64,000 bases of DNA from NCBI RefSeq assembly GCF_028993635.1, contig NZ_CP118631.1:248001-312000 (forward strand). The letters run 5' to 3'. Of the stretch, positions 1 to 9,300 are shown in pieces (the stretch's first letter is position 1; every line of letters starts with the position of its first letter). Source of the DNA: Mucilaginibacter sp. SJ (lineage in GTDB: Bacteria; Bacteroidota; Bacteroidia; Sphingobacteriales; Sphingobacteriaceae). The notes below the pieces were generated by a model that searched no databases, was not told the origin of the DNA, and saw only the letters and a program-made list of their open reading frames with translations. The translations under genes and the position numbers were made by a program.

Positions 1-1153
1 TTAAGGTGCCGGTTTTATCAAAAACAATAGAAGTGATCTTTCGTGCATTTTCAAAAGCAGTCCTGTCTTTGATCAGCAGGCCATGTTGCGCCGATAAGGA
101 TGTTGATTTAGCTACCACGAGGGGAACAGCCAGGCCAAGCGCATGCGGGCAACAGATCACAATAACGGTCACCATCCGCTCCATGGCAAAAGCCAGGTCG
201 TGCCCCAGGCTAATCCATACCACGAACGTAGTTATACCGGCTAAGAGCGCAATGATAGTTAGCCAACGGGCCGCTTTATCTGCCAACAACTGCGTGTTTG
301 ATTTAGCGTTTTGCGCATCCCGGACAAGATCGATGACTTTGAACAAATAAGAATCTTTACCACTATGTGTAACAAGAACTTTTAATGAACCGTTACCGTT
401 CACCGATCCGGCAATCACTTGCTGTCCTTTTGTTTTTTGCACCGGGGCGGATTCCCCTGTCAGCATGGACTCATTCAGATAGCTTTCGCCATCTTCCACC
501 ACACCGTCGGCGGGCGTCTTTTCGCCCGGTTTAATTAAGATAAGGTCATTTTCTTTCAGACTTTCCGTTTTTACGTCCTCTGTAATGTCTCCTTTAAATA
601 CGTGCGCGGCTGAAGGCATAAGCTGGACCAGCAATTCGAGCTCGCGCGAGGCGCCGGCTATCGATTTCATTTCGATCCAGTGTCCCAACAGCATAATGAG
701 AATAAGCGTGTCCAGTTCCCAGAAGAAATCCATGCCCTTAAGCCCGAATACGGTAGCCGCACTGTACAGGTAAGCAACAGATATGGCAAAACCGATCAGG
801 GTCATCATACCGGGGTTTTTCGCCTTTAGTTCCGAAAGCCACCCGGTCAGGAAAGGCCGGCCTCCGTAAAGAAAAACTGCCGTCGACAGCGCAAAAAGTA
901 CGTACCGGTTGCCCGGGAAACCAATTTGCAGGTGCAGCCAATGCTGGATCATGGGCGATAGCGCCAATATGGGTAGGGTGAATGCCAGTACTACATAAAA
1001 ACGCTTACGGAAATCAGCGATCATGGCCCCGTGATCATGCCCGGCGTGCCCCATGTCTCCATGTCCCATACCATTTCCTTCCTGGTGTTGTCCGTGCTGA
1101 TGTCCTTTCATTTCGGGCATTTCGTGCCGGTGTTCATGATGCTGATGTTCCAT
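1..1153 (-). CDS. copB: Copper-translocating P1B-type ATPase, CPH type (3' end beyond window)
   Basis: Inner-membrane ATP-driven copper exporter; 384 codons are visible from the ATG at 1151-1153, and the C-terminal part lies off the left edge. The N-terminus is very rich in His and Met (first ~45 residues, many HxH and GHxH pairs) and replaces the usual CxxC heavy-metal domain. Hydrophobic segments follow, then the actuator motif TGES, then the ion-binding C335-P336-H337 in the membrane. The phosphorylation motif DKTGTL occupies the last six visible codons, ending at base 2. CPH instead of CPC points to the CopB (P1B-3) subgroup. It lies 38 bp downstream of the multicopper oxidase on the same strand, so it is probably co-transcribed with it. 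Confidence 0.93.
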   Translation of the reverse strand, partial: MEHQHHEHRHEMPEMKGHQHGQHQEGNGMGHGDMGHAGHDHGAMIADFRKRFYVVLAFTLPILALSPMIQHWLHLQIGFPGNRYVLFALSTAVFLYGGRPFLTGWLSELKAKNPGMMTLIGFAISVAYLYSAATVFGLKGMDFFWELDTLILIMLLGHWIEMKSIAGASRELELLVQLMPSAAHVFKGDITEDVKTESLKENDLILIKPGEKTPADGVVEDGESYLNESMLTGESAPVQKTKGQQVIAGSVNGNGSLKVLVTHSGKDSYLFKVIDLVRDAQNAKSNTQLLADKAARWLTIIALLAGITTFVVWISLGHDLAFAMERMVTVIVICCPHALGLAVPLVVAKSTSLSAQHGLLIKDRTAFENARKITSIVFDKTGTL

Positions 1154-1191
1154 AATCGTTTGTATTAATTAGCTTTACTTACTGATAACTG

Positions 1192-3384
1192 TTAATAGGT
1201 TAATGTTAATCCGGCGCCTAAGCCCATATCACTGTCATAGTGGCTGGAGAAAGAAAAATTCTTATTAACAATATAGCGCAATCCGGTACTATATTCTTTA
1301 TCGGTATTGCCTGTAATGGAAAAACGGAGCCTGCTGGTCAATGCGATATCCTCCCGGCCAAGTTGAAACCTGAGTTTGCCATTGCCATCAATACGGGCAT
1401 CGGCCACAAACAGTAATGGCAAAGTGTAGGCCAAACCTGCAACTACCGTATGCCGGTTGTTTTTATTGCTGAGCTGACCGAACAGGTTTTTTTCCTGTTC
1501 ATTTGTTTTTTTATAATGATAATCAAATCCTGCATAAGCATACAGCCATTGCATACGGCCAAAGTACCTTCCAAACATGGTTTCACTCTCATATCCCTTG
1601 GTATTGTTTATTCCAAGGTGCCACATTGTAGAAAATTTCCAGCGGGTATTTGCTAAAGCCGCGTTGCCATCGCTGCCGTTTGTTTCCAGCCCCAGTTTGG
1701 CCGATGCATAGTATTTACGATCGTCGGCAGCTACTTTCTTAAATCCAGCTGCCGGGTCGGGTACTTCGGGGTTAGGCGGCGAGTTTTCGTAACTGATGAT
1801 CCGTCCCATGCCGCTCATCATATGGTATAAAATATGGCAGTGAAAAAACCAGTCGCCGCTTTCGCTGGCACGGAATTCGATGGTATCCCTTTCCATCGGC
1901 ATAATGTCCAAAGTGTTCTTCAGCGGCGAGTATTCTCCCTGTCCGTTTAACACCCTGAAATAATGCCCGTGAAGGTGCATAGGGTGACGCATCATGGTAT
2001 TGTTATAGAGAATGATACGAACATTTTCTCCCTGCTTAATAAGGATCTTGTCAGACTCCGAAACGGTTTTGTTGTTGATCGTCCAGACATAGCGGTTCAT
2101 GTTGCCGGTTAATTCAAAATTGAACACTTTGGTTGTTCCGGTTGGAAGCGTTGTCGGTTGAAGGGCTTTCAGCATACCATAGTTCAGGGTAACCGGTGGC
2201 TTGCCTTTGTCAAGTTCAGGATACATCACGGTGTTCATGTCCATTACCTGGGTAGTCATCTTCATTCCTTCCATTTCCTTCATGTTACCCTGCAGATCCA
2301 TCATATCATTCATCATTTTCATGCCCTCAAAGTATTTCAGCTTGGGCAGCTTTTTAGCAGCATGTTTGATACCGCTGCCCAGCCAAAGCGATGTATATTT
2401 GGTGCGATCTTCGGGTGTCACCAGGAACTCATAACTGCCATCGGCAGGGATAGTAACTATCAGGTCATACGTTTCTGCAACGCCTACGATCATCCGGTCC
2501 ACCTCAACAGGCTGAACATCTTCGCCGTCATTGGCAACAACTTTTAGTTTGCCGCCCGCCCAGCCAAGCCAGAAATAGGTAGAAGAACTTCCGTTAATTA
2601 CCCGCAGTTTCACCTTGTCGCCGGCTTTAAATTCGGGAGCCTGATTTTCGGCCTTGCCATTGCTGAAAAAACGGTCGTAGTAAACATCGCTTACATCCAT
2701 AGCCGTCATGCGTTTCCATTCATTGAGCAGCTTTGTTTTGAAATGTCCGGTTTGTATCGCCTGCAAATAATTCTGGGTACTGCCTTTACGGATGGCGTAC
2801 CAGTCTGTGGCATTATGGAGGCGGCGCTGTACCTGTTCCGGGTTTTCATCGGTCCAGTCGCTTAGCAGCAGGGTATATTCCTTTAAAGGGGATGGCTGTT
2901 TTTTATGAATGATAAATGCCCCGTACAGCCCGCTTTGTTCCTGCGTCATGGTATGGGAGTGGTACCAGTAGGTTCCGTGCTGCACCAGCGGAAATTTGAA
3001 CAGGTGCGTTTCACCAGCCTTGATGGGCGTGGTAGTTAGATAGGAAACACCGTCATACCGGTTGGGCAGGATCAGCCCGTGCCAGTGGATAGAAGTTTCC
3101 ATCATCATTTCATTGTGCACATAGATCTCAGCAGTATCGCCTTCGGTAAATTCCAGTTCGGGTGCAGGGATACTGCCATTTATAGCCATAGCCGGCCGCT
3201 GTTTGCCGGTATAGTTAACGGTGGTATCATTGATATATAAGTGGTAAATCTCCCGGTTACCTGTTTTGGTGAAAAACGGAAGATGCTTGCTCTGACCGAC
3301 AGACTCCATTTTCATCCCCGAATGTTGGGCAATGGAACTGACAACAGGCAGCAAAAAAAGGAACAATAAAATAAACTTCTTCAT
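1192..3384 (-). CDS. Multicopper oxidase (CopA family) fused to a C-terminal beta-barrel-like domain
   Basis: Periplasmic or surface multicopper oxidase of 730 residues, presumably oxidising Cu(I) for copper tolerance. A signal peptide covers residues 1-20. Cupredoxin copper motifs are present: H100-W-H102, H142-S-H144, HPMHLHG at 467-473 and HCHILYH followed by MSGM at 515-526. Residues 355-387 form a Met-rich insert, a typical Cu(I)-binding feature of CopA proteins. Residues ~556-730 are not part of an oxidase. They consist of alternating aromatic and polar strands ending GAGLTLTY, and resemble the CopB outer-membrane copper-resistance protein that other bacteria encode separately. The gene lies between the CopB-type ATPase and a DUF3347 gene, all on the minus strand. 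Confidence 0.92.
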   Translation of the reverse strand: MKKFILLFLFLLPVVSSIAQHSGMKMESVGQSKHLPFFTKTGNREIYHLYINDTTVNYTGKQRPAMAINGSIPAPELEFTEGDTAEIYVHNEMMMETSIHWHGLILPNRYDGVSYLTTTPIKAGETHLFKFPLVQHGTYWYHSHTMTQEQSGLYGAFIIHKKQPSPLKEYTLLLSDWTDENPEQVQRRLHNATDWYAIRKGSTQNYLQAIQTGHFKTKLLNEWKRMTAMDVSDVYYDRFFSNGKAENQAPEFKAGDKVKLRVINGSSSTYFWLGWAGGKLKVVANDGEDVQPVEVDRMIVGVAETYDLIVTIPADGSYEFLVTPEDRTKYTSLWLGSGIKHAAKKLPKLKYFEGMKMMNDMMDLQGNMKEMEGMKMTTQVMDMNTVMYPELDKGKPPVTLNYGMLKALQPTTLPTGTTKVFNFELTGNMNRYVWTINNKTVSESDKILIKQGENVRIILYNNTMMRHPMHLHGHYFRVLNGQGEYSPLKNTLDIMPMERDTIEFRASESGDWFFHCHILYHMMSGMGRIISYENSPPNPEVPDPAAGFKKVAADDRKYYASAKLGLETNGSDGNAALANTRWKFSTMWHLGINNTKGYESETMFGRYFGRMQWLYAYAGFDYHYKKTNEQEKNLFGQLSNKNNRHTVVAGLAYTLPLLFVADARIDGNGKLRFQLGREDIALTSRLRFSITGNTDKEYSTGLRYIVNKNFSFSSHYDSDMGLGAGLTLTY

Positions 3385-3427
3385 AGTATTAAAATATAAG
3401 GCCGGAGTATATGCCCCGGCCCTTTAA

Positions 3428-3931
3428 TTACTTAGCTGCAGGTAAAGTTTCTTTTACAGCGCCACAGGTTAACATTTGATTGCCGTAGTAGGGATTTTGA
3501 ATGGCGGCAGTTTCACTTAGCCAATATGATTTTTTCATCGGACAATAGTCGCGGTAAACAGGAGCATTGTTCAGTTTAATTGCCTGTACCGTGGCGAACA
3601 TGTTTTCTGAGAGGTTGGCAAAATGTTCACGCTGATGCATGATATCATCGCTTTCCGAAATATGACGGGCATCGAACTGCAACTTATCCGCATATTTTGT
3701 CCAGGTAGTTTTATCAGCTGCTGAAAGCTTGTCGACCGGAAATGAACTGATTGCCGCCAGCAGCATTTTGGCTTTGGCATTGGTTGCGGACGCGTCGCCG
3801 CTGATCAGGGCGTTTTTAACGCCATAATAAGCCGAAAGTACGTCCGCTTTGGATGAAGTGTTTTGTGCTTTAACCTGGTTAAAAGCAAACAGCATGATGA
3901 TGGCGAAAACGAAAATTTGAATCTTTTTCAT
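3428..3931 (-). CDS. DUF3347 domain-containing secreted protein
   Basis: A 167-residue exported protein with a signal peptide at residues 1-22 (cleavage near KAQ). The remainder matches the DUF3347 pattern: an alpha-helical segment (AYYGVKNALISGD), a region with several His and Met, then a C-terminal block with C130-P-M132, YWLSE, IQNPYYG, M153 and C156. DUF3347 proteins are regularly encoded with CusB and copper-resistance genes in Bacteroidota; the paired Cys/Met residues suggest periplasmic copper binding, which is inference. It lies 43 bp upstream of the multicopper oxidase in the same direction and is probably in its operon. Confidence 0.85.
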   Translation of the reverse strand: MKKIQIFVFAIIMLFAFNQVKAQNTSSKADVLSAYYGVKNALISGDASATNAKAKMLLAAISSFPVDKLSAADKTTWTKYADKLQFDARHISESDDIMHQREHFANLSENMFATVQAIKLNNAPVYRDYCPMKKSYWLSETAAIQNPYYGNQMLTCGAVKETLPAAK

Positions 3932-4058
3932 GATATAGAAATGGTTAAATAGAGATTATCATTCCCCGCCGTAGCAGGAAACTATGGATTAAAGAAGTTT
4001 TAGAGTTGCAGGGCAGCCATAAAAAGCTACCAAGCTTCGGGTTGAAGCAAAAGGAAAA

Positions 4059-4460
4059 TCAAATACGGAATGTGCAGTTGCGTAAAAAAACAGGTAGGGT
4101 AGTGACAAGCGGCGGTGACTGTCCAACCGGATGACTAATTTTCAGCGGCAGGTAATTGTAAGGCACTAACCCGAAAAGCGGTATAACCAGCAATGCGGGG
4201 CTTGTTCCCAAGCCAATCTGACTGTAAGTAAGTGAGCTGCTCTTTTCCGATTTCAGTTGCTGGTGTTTATCTGTGCAGCATTTTTTTGCAGCCTTGCCCT
4301 GGTAGTTCATACCGCAGGTGTTGCATTTTTTGCCCTGCTCATCATGCCACAACGCAACCTTGATCAGCCTGCCCATGCAGTACTGATAATGCAATGTTGC
4401 ACCCGAAGAAACCCCGAGGTACAGCACAGCTAAAAAAGTTACGAACAGTTTCTTGATCAC
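4059..4460 (-). CDS. HYC_CC_PP family protein
   Basis: A small (133 aa) exported or membrane-anchored protein whose order of motifs gives the family its name. A signal/anchor segment is followed by HYQYCMG (HYC), then CNTCGM and KKCC (the CC block), and a proline pair near the C-terminus (QSPPL). These proteins occur in Bacteroidota next to copper and other metal-resistance genes. The Cys/His/Met content suggests metal binding, but no activity is known. It starts 193 bp from the divergent gene at 4653 and could be the first gene of the leftward copper operon, although a gap of 127 bp separates it from the DUF3347 gene. Confidence 0.8.
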   Translation of the reverse strand: MIKKLFVTFLAVLYLGVSSGATLHYQYCMGRLIKVALWHDEQGKKCNTCGMNYQGKAAKKCCTDKHQQLKSEKSSSLTYSQIGLGTSPALLVIPLFGLVPYNYLPLKISHPVGQSPPLVTTLPVFLRNCTFRI

Positions 4461-4652
4461 GGTACAAATATCAGCAAATTAGTAAAGTGTTGTTTATAGA
4501 ATTTCCTTTTCTTTTTATGTTTTTTTGGGATCGAGTGTGTTTCAAACATAGGATAAACCATCCTTGCAATAAATGATAACCATTACTTTTTTCCATGCTG
4601 ATGATCAATGATTTGCTTTTTTAAATGCTTTTACTTTGGCTAAAAAACAATC
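4461..4652. promoter_or_regulatory. Divergent intergenic region of the copper block
   Basis: This 192-bp AT-rich stretch separates two divergently transcribed small secreted-protein genes and must carry both promoters. A TTTG at 4612-4615 and a TTACTTTG at 4631-4638 resemble Bacteroidota -33 and -7 elements, but the 15-base spacer is short and the -7 lies only 14 bases from the start codon, so I do not call a promoter precisely. Confidence 0.4.
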
Positions 4653-5114
4653 ATGAAAAAACTAATCACAACTATTTTGTCTATTACAGCTGCGCTATTA
4701 TGGAATAGTGCGCCTGCATTTGCGCAAACAGAACCTAAGAGTGTTCCTGCCAGCGAAATTCATATTAATAAAAAAGGTGAAATCCATGACCACGGCGGTA
4801 CGCTGCTCGGGTATATCAGCAAAGATGATATCGTAAAAGACGCCCAGGGCAACAAGGTTTATTTTATTGACCGAGACGGTAACGTAATCGATGCTAAGGG
4901 CAACAAACTTGGCAAAGCCAGGAAAGATGGGTTTTATTTTAATAATGAGGGTGAAACCGTGCTTAAAGTTAAGGATAAAGACGCCGAAGAATGCGAAATC
5001 CTTGATCCTGCAGGACATAACCTTGGCACGACCCACAAAAATTATAAGCTGCATGCGTGCGCAGCGCATTGTTTCTGGCTGAAAAAGAAAAATACGCCAC
5101 ACCCGCTGCATTAA
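4653..5114 (+). CDS. Secreted protein with short Gly/Asp repeats (5-fold beta-flower-like)
   Basis: A 153-residue exported protein with a signal peptide ending at AFAQ (residues 1-25). The mature part contains about five imperfect repeats of roughly 17-20 residues of the type D-x-x-G-N-x-[VL]-G: HDHGGTLLGYI, DAQGNKVYFI, DAKGNKLGKA, NNEGETVLKV and DPAGHNLGTT. This resembles the small Bacteroidota beta-flower proteins; the family assignment is from memory. The C-terminus is rich in His and Cys (KLHACAAHC and HPLH), which together with the copper neighbours suggests metal binding (inference). It has its own promoter region and its own terminator. Confidence 0.7.
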   Translation: MKKLITTILSITAALLWNSAPAFAQTEPKSVPASEIHINKKGEIHDHGGTLLGYISKDDIVKDAQGNKVYFIDRDGNVIDAKGNKLGKARKDGFYFNNEGETVLKVKDKDAEECEILDPAGHNLGTTHKNYKLHACAAHCFWLKKKNTPHPLH

Positions 5115-5116
5115 TT

Positions 5117-5145
5117 AAAGGGAGTATCAAAACATACTCCCTTTT
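5117..5145 (+). terminator. Intrinsic terminator after the beta-flower-like gene
   Basis: Perfect hairpin AAAGGGAGTAT / ATACTCCCTTT with a 6-base loop (CAAAAC) followed by Ts, starting 3 bp after the stop codon. Confidence 0.85.
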
Positions 5146-5792
5146 CTATTTGCTAATTTAAAGCTGCTGATCATCGCTTTCATCCTGGCGGTGGCGTCCC
5201 GCCATCATCTGCTTAACATGTTGCGGTTGCAGCTGTCTTTAGAGCGGACAAAATAAGGTGATATAATTCCGTTACAATAACTTCATCTTTTGGTTGGGTT
5301 TTATTTAATTGAATAATTTTTTGTCATGCTATTCCTGTAGCTATGAATTTCCCGATCTAATCAGGACAGAAAGCTTTTGATTGGTGTACCAGCGGATATC
5401 CGGTGTCCGGCCAAATCTCCCCTCGTTTTGATATTTCCAAAGGTAAATGACGGCGATGCCGGAAGCGGTGTGCAGTTTATATCCTGAAGGACTTAATTAG
5501 CAGAAAGTGAACAAGCAATATGGAAAACAAAGAGAGGGAAAGACCGATTGCCAGGACAAAAATATAAGGTGCAGGTTGTAGCGCCTAACTAAAAATGTAA
5601 TTCTTACATTTTATGACTGATTTTAAATGGTTGGAGCATGGCCTTTTAACATTTTATCAGGATTTTACCGGGTGTGTTTATTGATATTTTGTAAAAAAAC
5701 TTAAAATTTTTGTTACTTTTTTTGTCATTTTTTCAATAGGGATCGATTGCTGCTATTTGAAATAATAAAAATTTATTATTTTTTTGATATTA

Positions 5793-5823
5793 CTTGGTAA
5801 AACGTTTTTCTTAATTATATTTG
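5793..5823 (+). promoter_or_regulatory. Candidate Bacteroidota promoter for the SusC/SusD operon
   Basis: A -33-like CTTG at 5793-5796 is separated by 19 bases from TATATTTG at 5816-5823, which matches the TAnnTTTG -7 consensus exactly. The -33 has one mismatch to TTTG. It is the best match I found between the upstream terminator and the first susC gene. Confidence 0.45.
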
Positions 5824-5926
5824 TTAAAACCAATTGTGAAAAATACTTTATTACTTAATCGTTTAAGCTACCTGAACTGCTTGTTTTGAGATTTATGTAA
5901 TCATTAAATTAACCAATATCACTGAC

Positions 5927-5977
5927 ATGAAAAACATGATTTACCTGTACCACATCTTTCAGAAGCCCATCATCTGA
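5927..5977 (+). CDS. Possible 16-codon leader peptide
   Basis: The ATG at 5927 opens a frame encoding MKNMIYLYHIFQKPII, ending in TGA at 5975-5977. It lies about 100 bases downstream of the candidate promoter and 18 bases upstream of a hairpin, the arrangement of an attenuator leader. No clear Shine-Dalgarno sequence precedes it (normal in this phylum), and a frame this short can occur by chance. Confidence 0.25.
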   Translation: MKNMIYLYHIFQKPII

Positions 5978-5995
5978 CAGGGTTGATCCTTCGAA

Positions 5996-6016
5996 AAAAT
6001 CTCTTGTTGAGATTTT
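5996..6016 (+). terminator. Small hairpin in the operon leader (attenuator-like)
   Basis: AAAATCTC / GAGATTTT, a perfect 8-bp stem with a 5-base loop (TTGTT). The descending arm ends in four Ts, so it could act as a weak intrinsic terminator inside the leader. The stem is AT-rich and therefore weak. Confidence 0.4.
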
Positions 6017-6020
6017 AGGT

Positions 6021-6280
6021 ATCAAAAATTTTATTAATTAACCTAATCACCAAAAGTGAAAAGAACGCTTGGGTATGGTCATTTTTGATGGCAAACCTGG
6101 GGGTGTATAACTATGCGCCGCTATCAAAAATATTCCTGCCGGTTATTTTTGATTTCTGTTCTTTTCGCTTGTAAATCAACGCTATGGAAAAAGAATTACA
6201 TTCTACCTAATCTAAAGGTGCATGTCATCTGCATAACTCGTTTGCAGGCATAAAAGCACATGGCCCGTTAAATCAAAAAT
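6021..6280. repeat. Five copies of ATCAAAAAT / ATTTTTGAT
   Basis: Copies lie at 6021-6029 (+), 6081-6089 (-), 6123-6131 (+), 6145-6153 (-) and 6272-6280 (+). The third and fourth form a perfect 10-bp inverted repeat with a 11-base loop. A longer imperfect inverted repeat surrounds part of the cluster: AAGTGAAAAGAAC (about 6055-6067) pairs with GTTCTTTTCGCTT (6158-6170) with one mismatch. This may be a regulator-binding array or a folded leader RNA. Confidence 0.5.
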
Positions 6281-6309
6281 TATTTTACAATCTAAAAGAT
6301 CCATTCATT

Positions 6310-9300
6310 ATGCGATACTTATGGCTGTGCTTTGTGGTTTTAGCAGCAATAACCACAAATGCACTTACAGGCTTAGCTAAGGGGAATGAGGGTAAAAAAA
6401 GCAAAGTAAAACGTTCTGTTTTTTATAAAACCTATATCCGTAAGGATACAACGGCAAAAGATTCGTTATTAAAAGATAGCATAAATATTATTATAAAGCA
6501 TACCCTTTATAATAAGCTGGCAGATAGTGTTACCAAAAAGCCTTATGATCTGTCCAAATTCCCGGCTGTTTCCCTGCAGCAATTGTTAAAAGGGCAATTT
6601 GCGGGGCTGTACGTGCAGGAACCTTCGGGCGAACCCGGTACCGTTCAAAATATGTTTATGAGAGGGGCGCCCATGCCGCTTCTTTCTCCGAGAGATGTTT
6701 ACCAATCACAGCCACTGGTTGTACTGGATGGTATTCCACTGGTAACTGAACATCCGTTTGCATATGATATACAACTGTATAATTATAACAGGATGGGAAC
6801 AGCCACCAACCCATTTGCTGGTATCGACATGAATAATATAGCCTCGGTTGAGGTGTTAAAGGATCTGTCTGCCACGGCGGTTTATGGGCCTCGTGCTGTT
6901 AATGGTGTTATCGTTTTAACCTCAAAAACCCCTATTGCCGCCAAAAGCATCACTTTTGATTCGTATATAGGTTTGGCACAACGGCCGCATGTAACCACTA
7001 TAAACGGCAAATATGAAAATGCTTTCAGGCAGCGCTTTTATGATCTTTATACAACCAATGGCAGATACTCTGATGATGAGAACTATCCCATCTACCTGAG
7101 CGATTCATTAAACAATGTTTATAGCGGGAAATCTGATTGGAGCGATCTTTACTATCGAAATGCGGCAGTTTATGGTATTAACTTCGGTATTTCCGGGGGG
7201 ACAGATCGTGCTAACTTCCGTTTCTCATTAGGTGATCTGAAGAATAATGGTATTGCTGATGGAACAGTGCTAAACCGATATAGCGCCATGTTCAATATCA
7301 ATATGAAACCTATCAAATGGCTCCTTTTTTCGGCAATGGTAAATGCCAACCGGATTGAGCGGCAACGAAACAGATATCTCCGCGACAGGTTTGCCCAGAT
7401 CAACTATTTTCCAGATCTCAGTGCTCCATTGCCGCCTAATAAAGATTTTTATGCCGATTACCTGGCGCAATACAAAAAAGGTTTTGATAATAACAAAACA
7501 AATATCGTTGACGGCTATGCCAAAATAGGCATCGATCTGGGAAAATTTAAATTCGTAACCACTTTTAATGTAGATTATAATGAAGGGTACCGCGACGTGT
7601 TTTATGCGCGCACGCTTTTACAGGGCAACAGTTACGCTTCCAATTACTTTGGCTTTAGCCAGAGAATAATGGCAGATAACAGGGCAACCTATGATCTGAC
7701 AGTAAATAAAGTGAACGATTTCCATTTTGAACTGGGGCAATCAACGCAATGGGACATTTATAAGTATAGTAACGCCTATGCGTACAAAGGGGTGAATGAC
7801 TATATTAAGATAAACCTCCTGGATTCAAACCCGAAAAACCCGGACGGGTCTGATAACCCTAACTATCTCAATTCAACAGCCTTCCCCCGCGAATTGACCT
7901 ATCGTTTTTTAGATAAGATCAAGCACAACCTGGTTTCGTTTTATGCAAAAACGGATTATTCATTCAAAGAAAAATACTTCCTGTCTGCAACGGTACGTGC
8001 TGACGGATCATCAAATGCACAGCCTACCAGCCGGTGGTTCTATTCGCCGGTATTATCTGCAGCCTGGAACATTAAGAAGGAGGTATTAGATAATAGCGCT
8101 TTCATAAACGATCTTATTTTACGCGCAAGTGCAGGTAGGTTAGGCCGTCTTAATGCCTTTGACAACTATGCGCAGGGGCCTCAGTATACAGCATCGGTAG
8201 GGTATACCGGTAACTTAACCGTGCCTGGCTATAACGCTTTTGGTGTGCTTACCAGGCCTTACTCTACCGGTTGGATCGGTTATGGCATACCATGGTCGTA
8301 TTCCAATCAGCTTAATATAGGCACAGATGCCGGTTTCCTTAATAACCGTTTGCACCTTTCGGTTGATTGGTACCTGAAACAGGAAAAGAATTTGCTGATA
8401 GGTATTCCCGCTTTTGCCGAATATGGGTATAAGCAGTCGATTGAGAGCGGTATGGCTGTAAATAATACCGGTATAGATGTATCTGTATCTGCCAATATCA
8501 TCCGGAACACAAAATTTGGATGGACATCTTCTTTGAATCTAAATCATAATGTCAATAAGCTCAAAGCATTGCCAAGGGGCTTAAATCAGATCATTATTGA
8601 TAACAGGCTTTTAAAGGTAGGGAGCCCGGTTGATCAGTATTGGTTACTGGTAAATGATGGTATTTATAAAGCGGAAAGCGAAATACCCGTTGTAAATGGG
8701 CAGCCACTTAAATACAATGGGATCGCCTTGCACGCAGGCGATCCCAGATGGCGTGATATCAATGGCGATAATGTGATTGACAATAATGACAAGGTATTAA
8801 AGGGGCATACATTACCAAAAATTTCGGGCGGATATGATAATAATTTCAGATATGGCAATTGGAATTTAAATATCAATCTCTACTTCAACCTGGGGCGCGA
8901 CCTTATACACCAGGAAATGGCCAACCGGTTTGATTTTATTAACCGGGAAGGTAACAGTGATGTAAACTCTGTTAAAGAGATCACATTTTGGGAAAAGCGC
9001 GGAGACTACGGCAAATACCCGTTGTATAACCCATGGAGTACTGTTATCCCATATCGTGTTGATCAGGACCTTTTTCTTGAAAATGCTTCATTCCTGAAAT
9101 TAAGGACAGTTTCCATTGGATATGACCTTACCAAAGCTATGCGCTTAAAAAAAATCAAGTTAACCAGGTTCTATGTATATGCCACGGCAAATAATGTGTT
9201 CACCATAACCCCTTATACCGGTCAGGACCCTGAGTTGGTGAATTACGATGGCTACGATACAGGTTATGGCCTGCCTATACCACGAACATATACCCTGGGT

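Larger units (their letters stand above)
5146..6309 (+). other. 1.16-kb AT-rich leader region before the SusC/SusD operon
   Basis: No convincing protein gene was found in either strand. The left half (5150-5600) is of mixed composition, and the right half is strongly AT-rich. It holds a candidate promoter (5793-5823), a 16-codon mini-ORF (5927-5977), a small hairpin (5996-6016), five ATCAAAAAT/ATTTTTGAT words and a second hairpin (6123-6153), all listed separately. If the promoter is right, the operon has a 5' untranslated region of about 480 bases. Confidence 0.6.

Noticed and set aside
4612..4638. Promoter TTTG / TTACTTTG before the beta-flower-like gene
   Set aside because: The spacer is too short (15 bases), the -7 has a mismatch at the key A, and it lies too near the start codon.
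5344..5496. Stop-free stretch of 51 codons on the minus strand in the leader region
   Set aside because: There is no ATG, no recognisable motif, and no neighbouring gene in the same direction; the length is within chance expectation.
6021..6280. CRISPR array
   Set aside because: The repeated 9-mers are too short, irregularly spaced and in both orientations.
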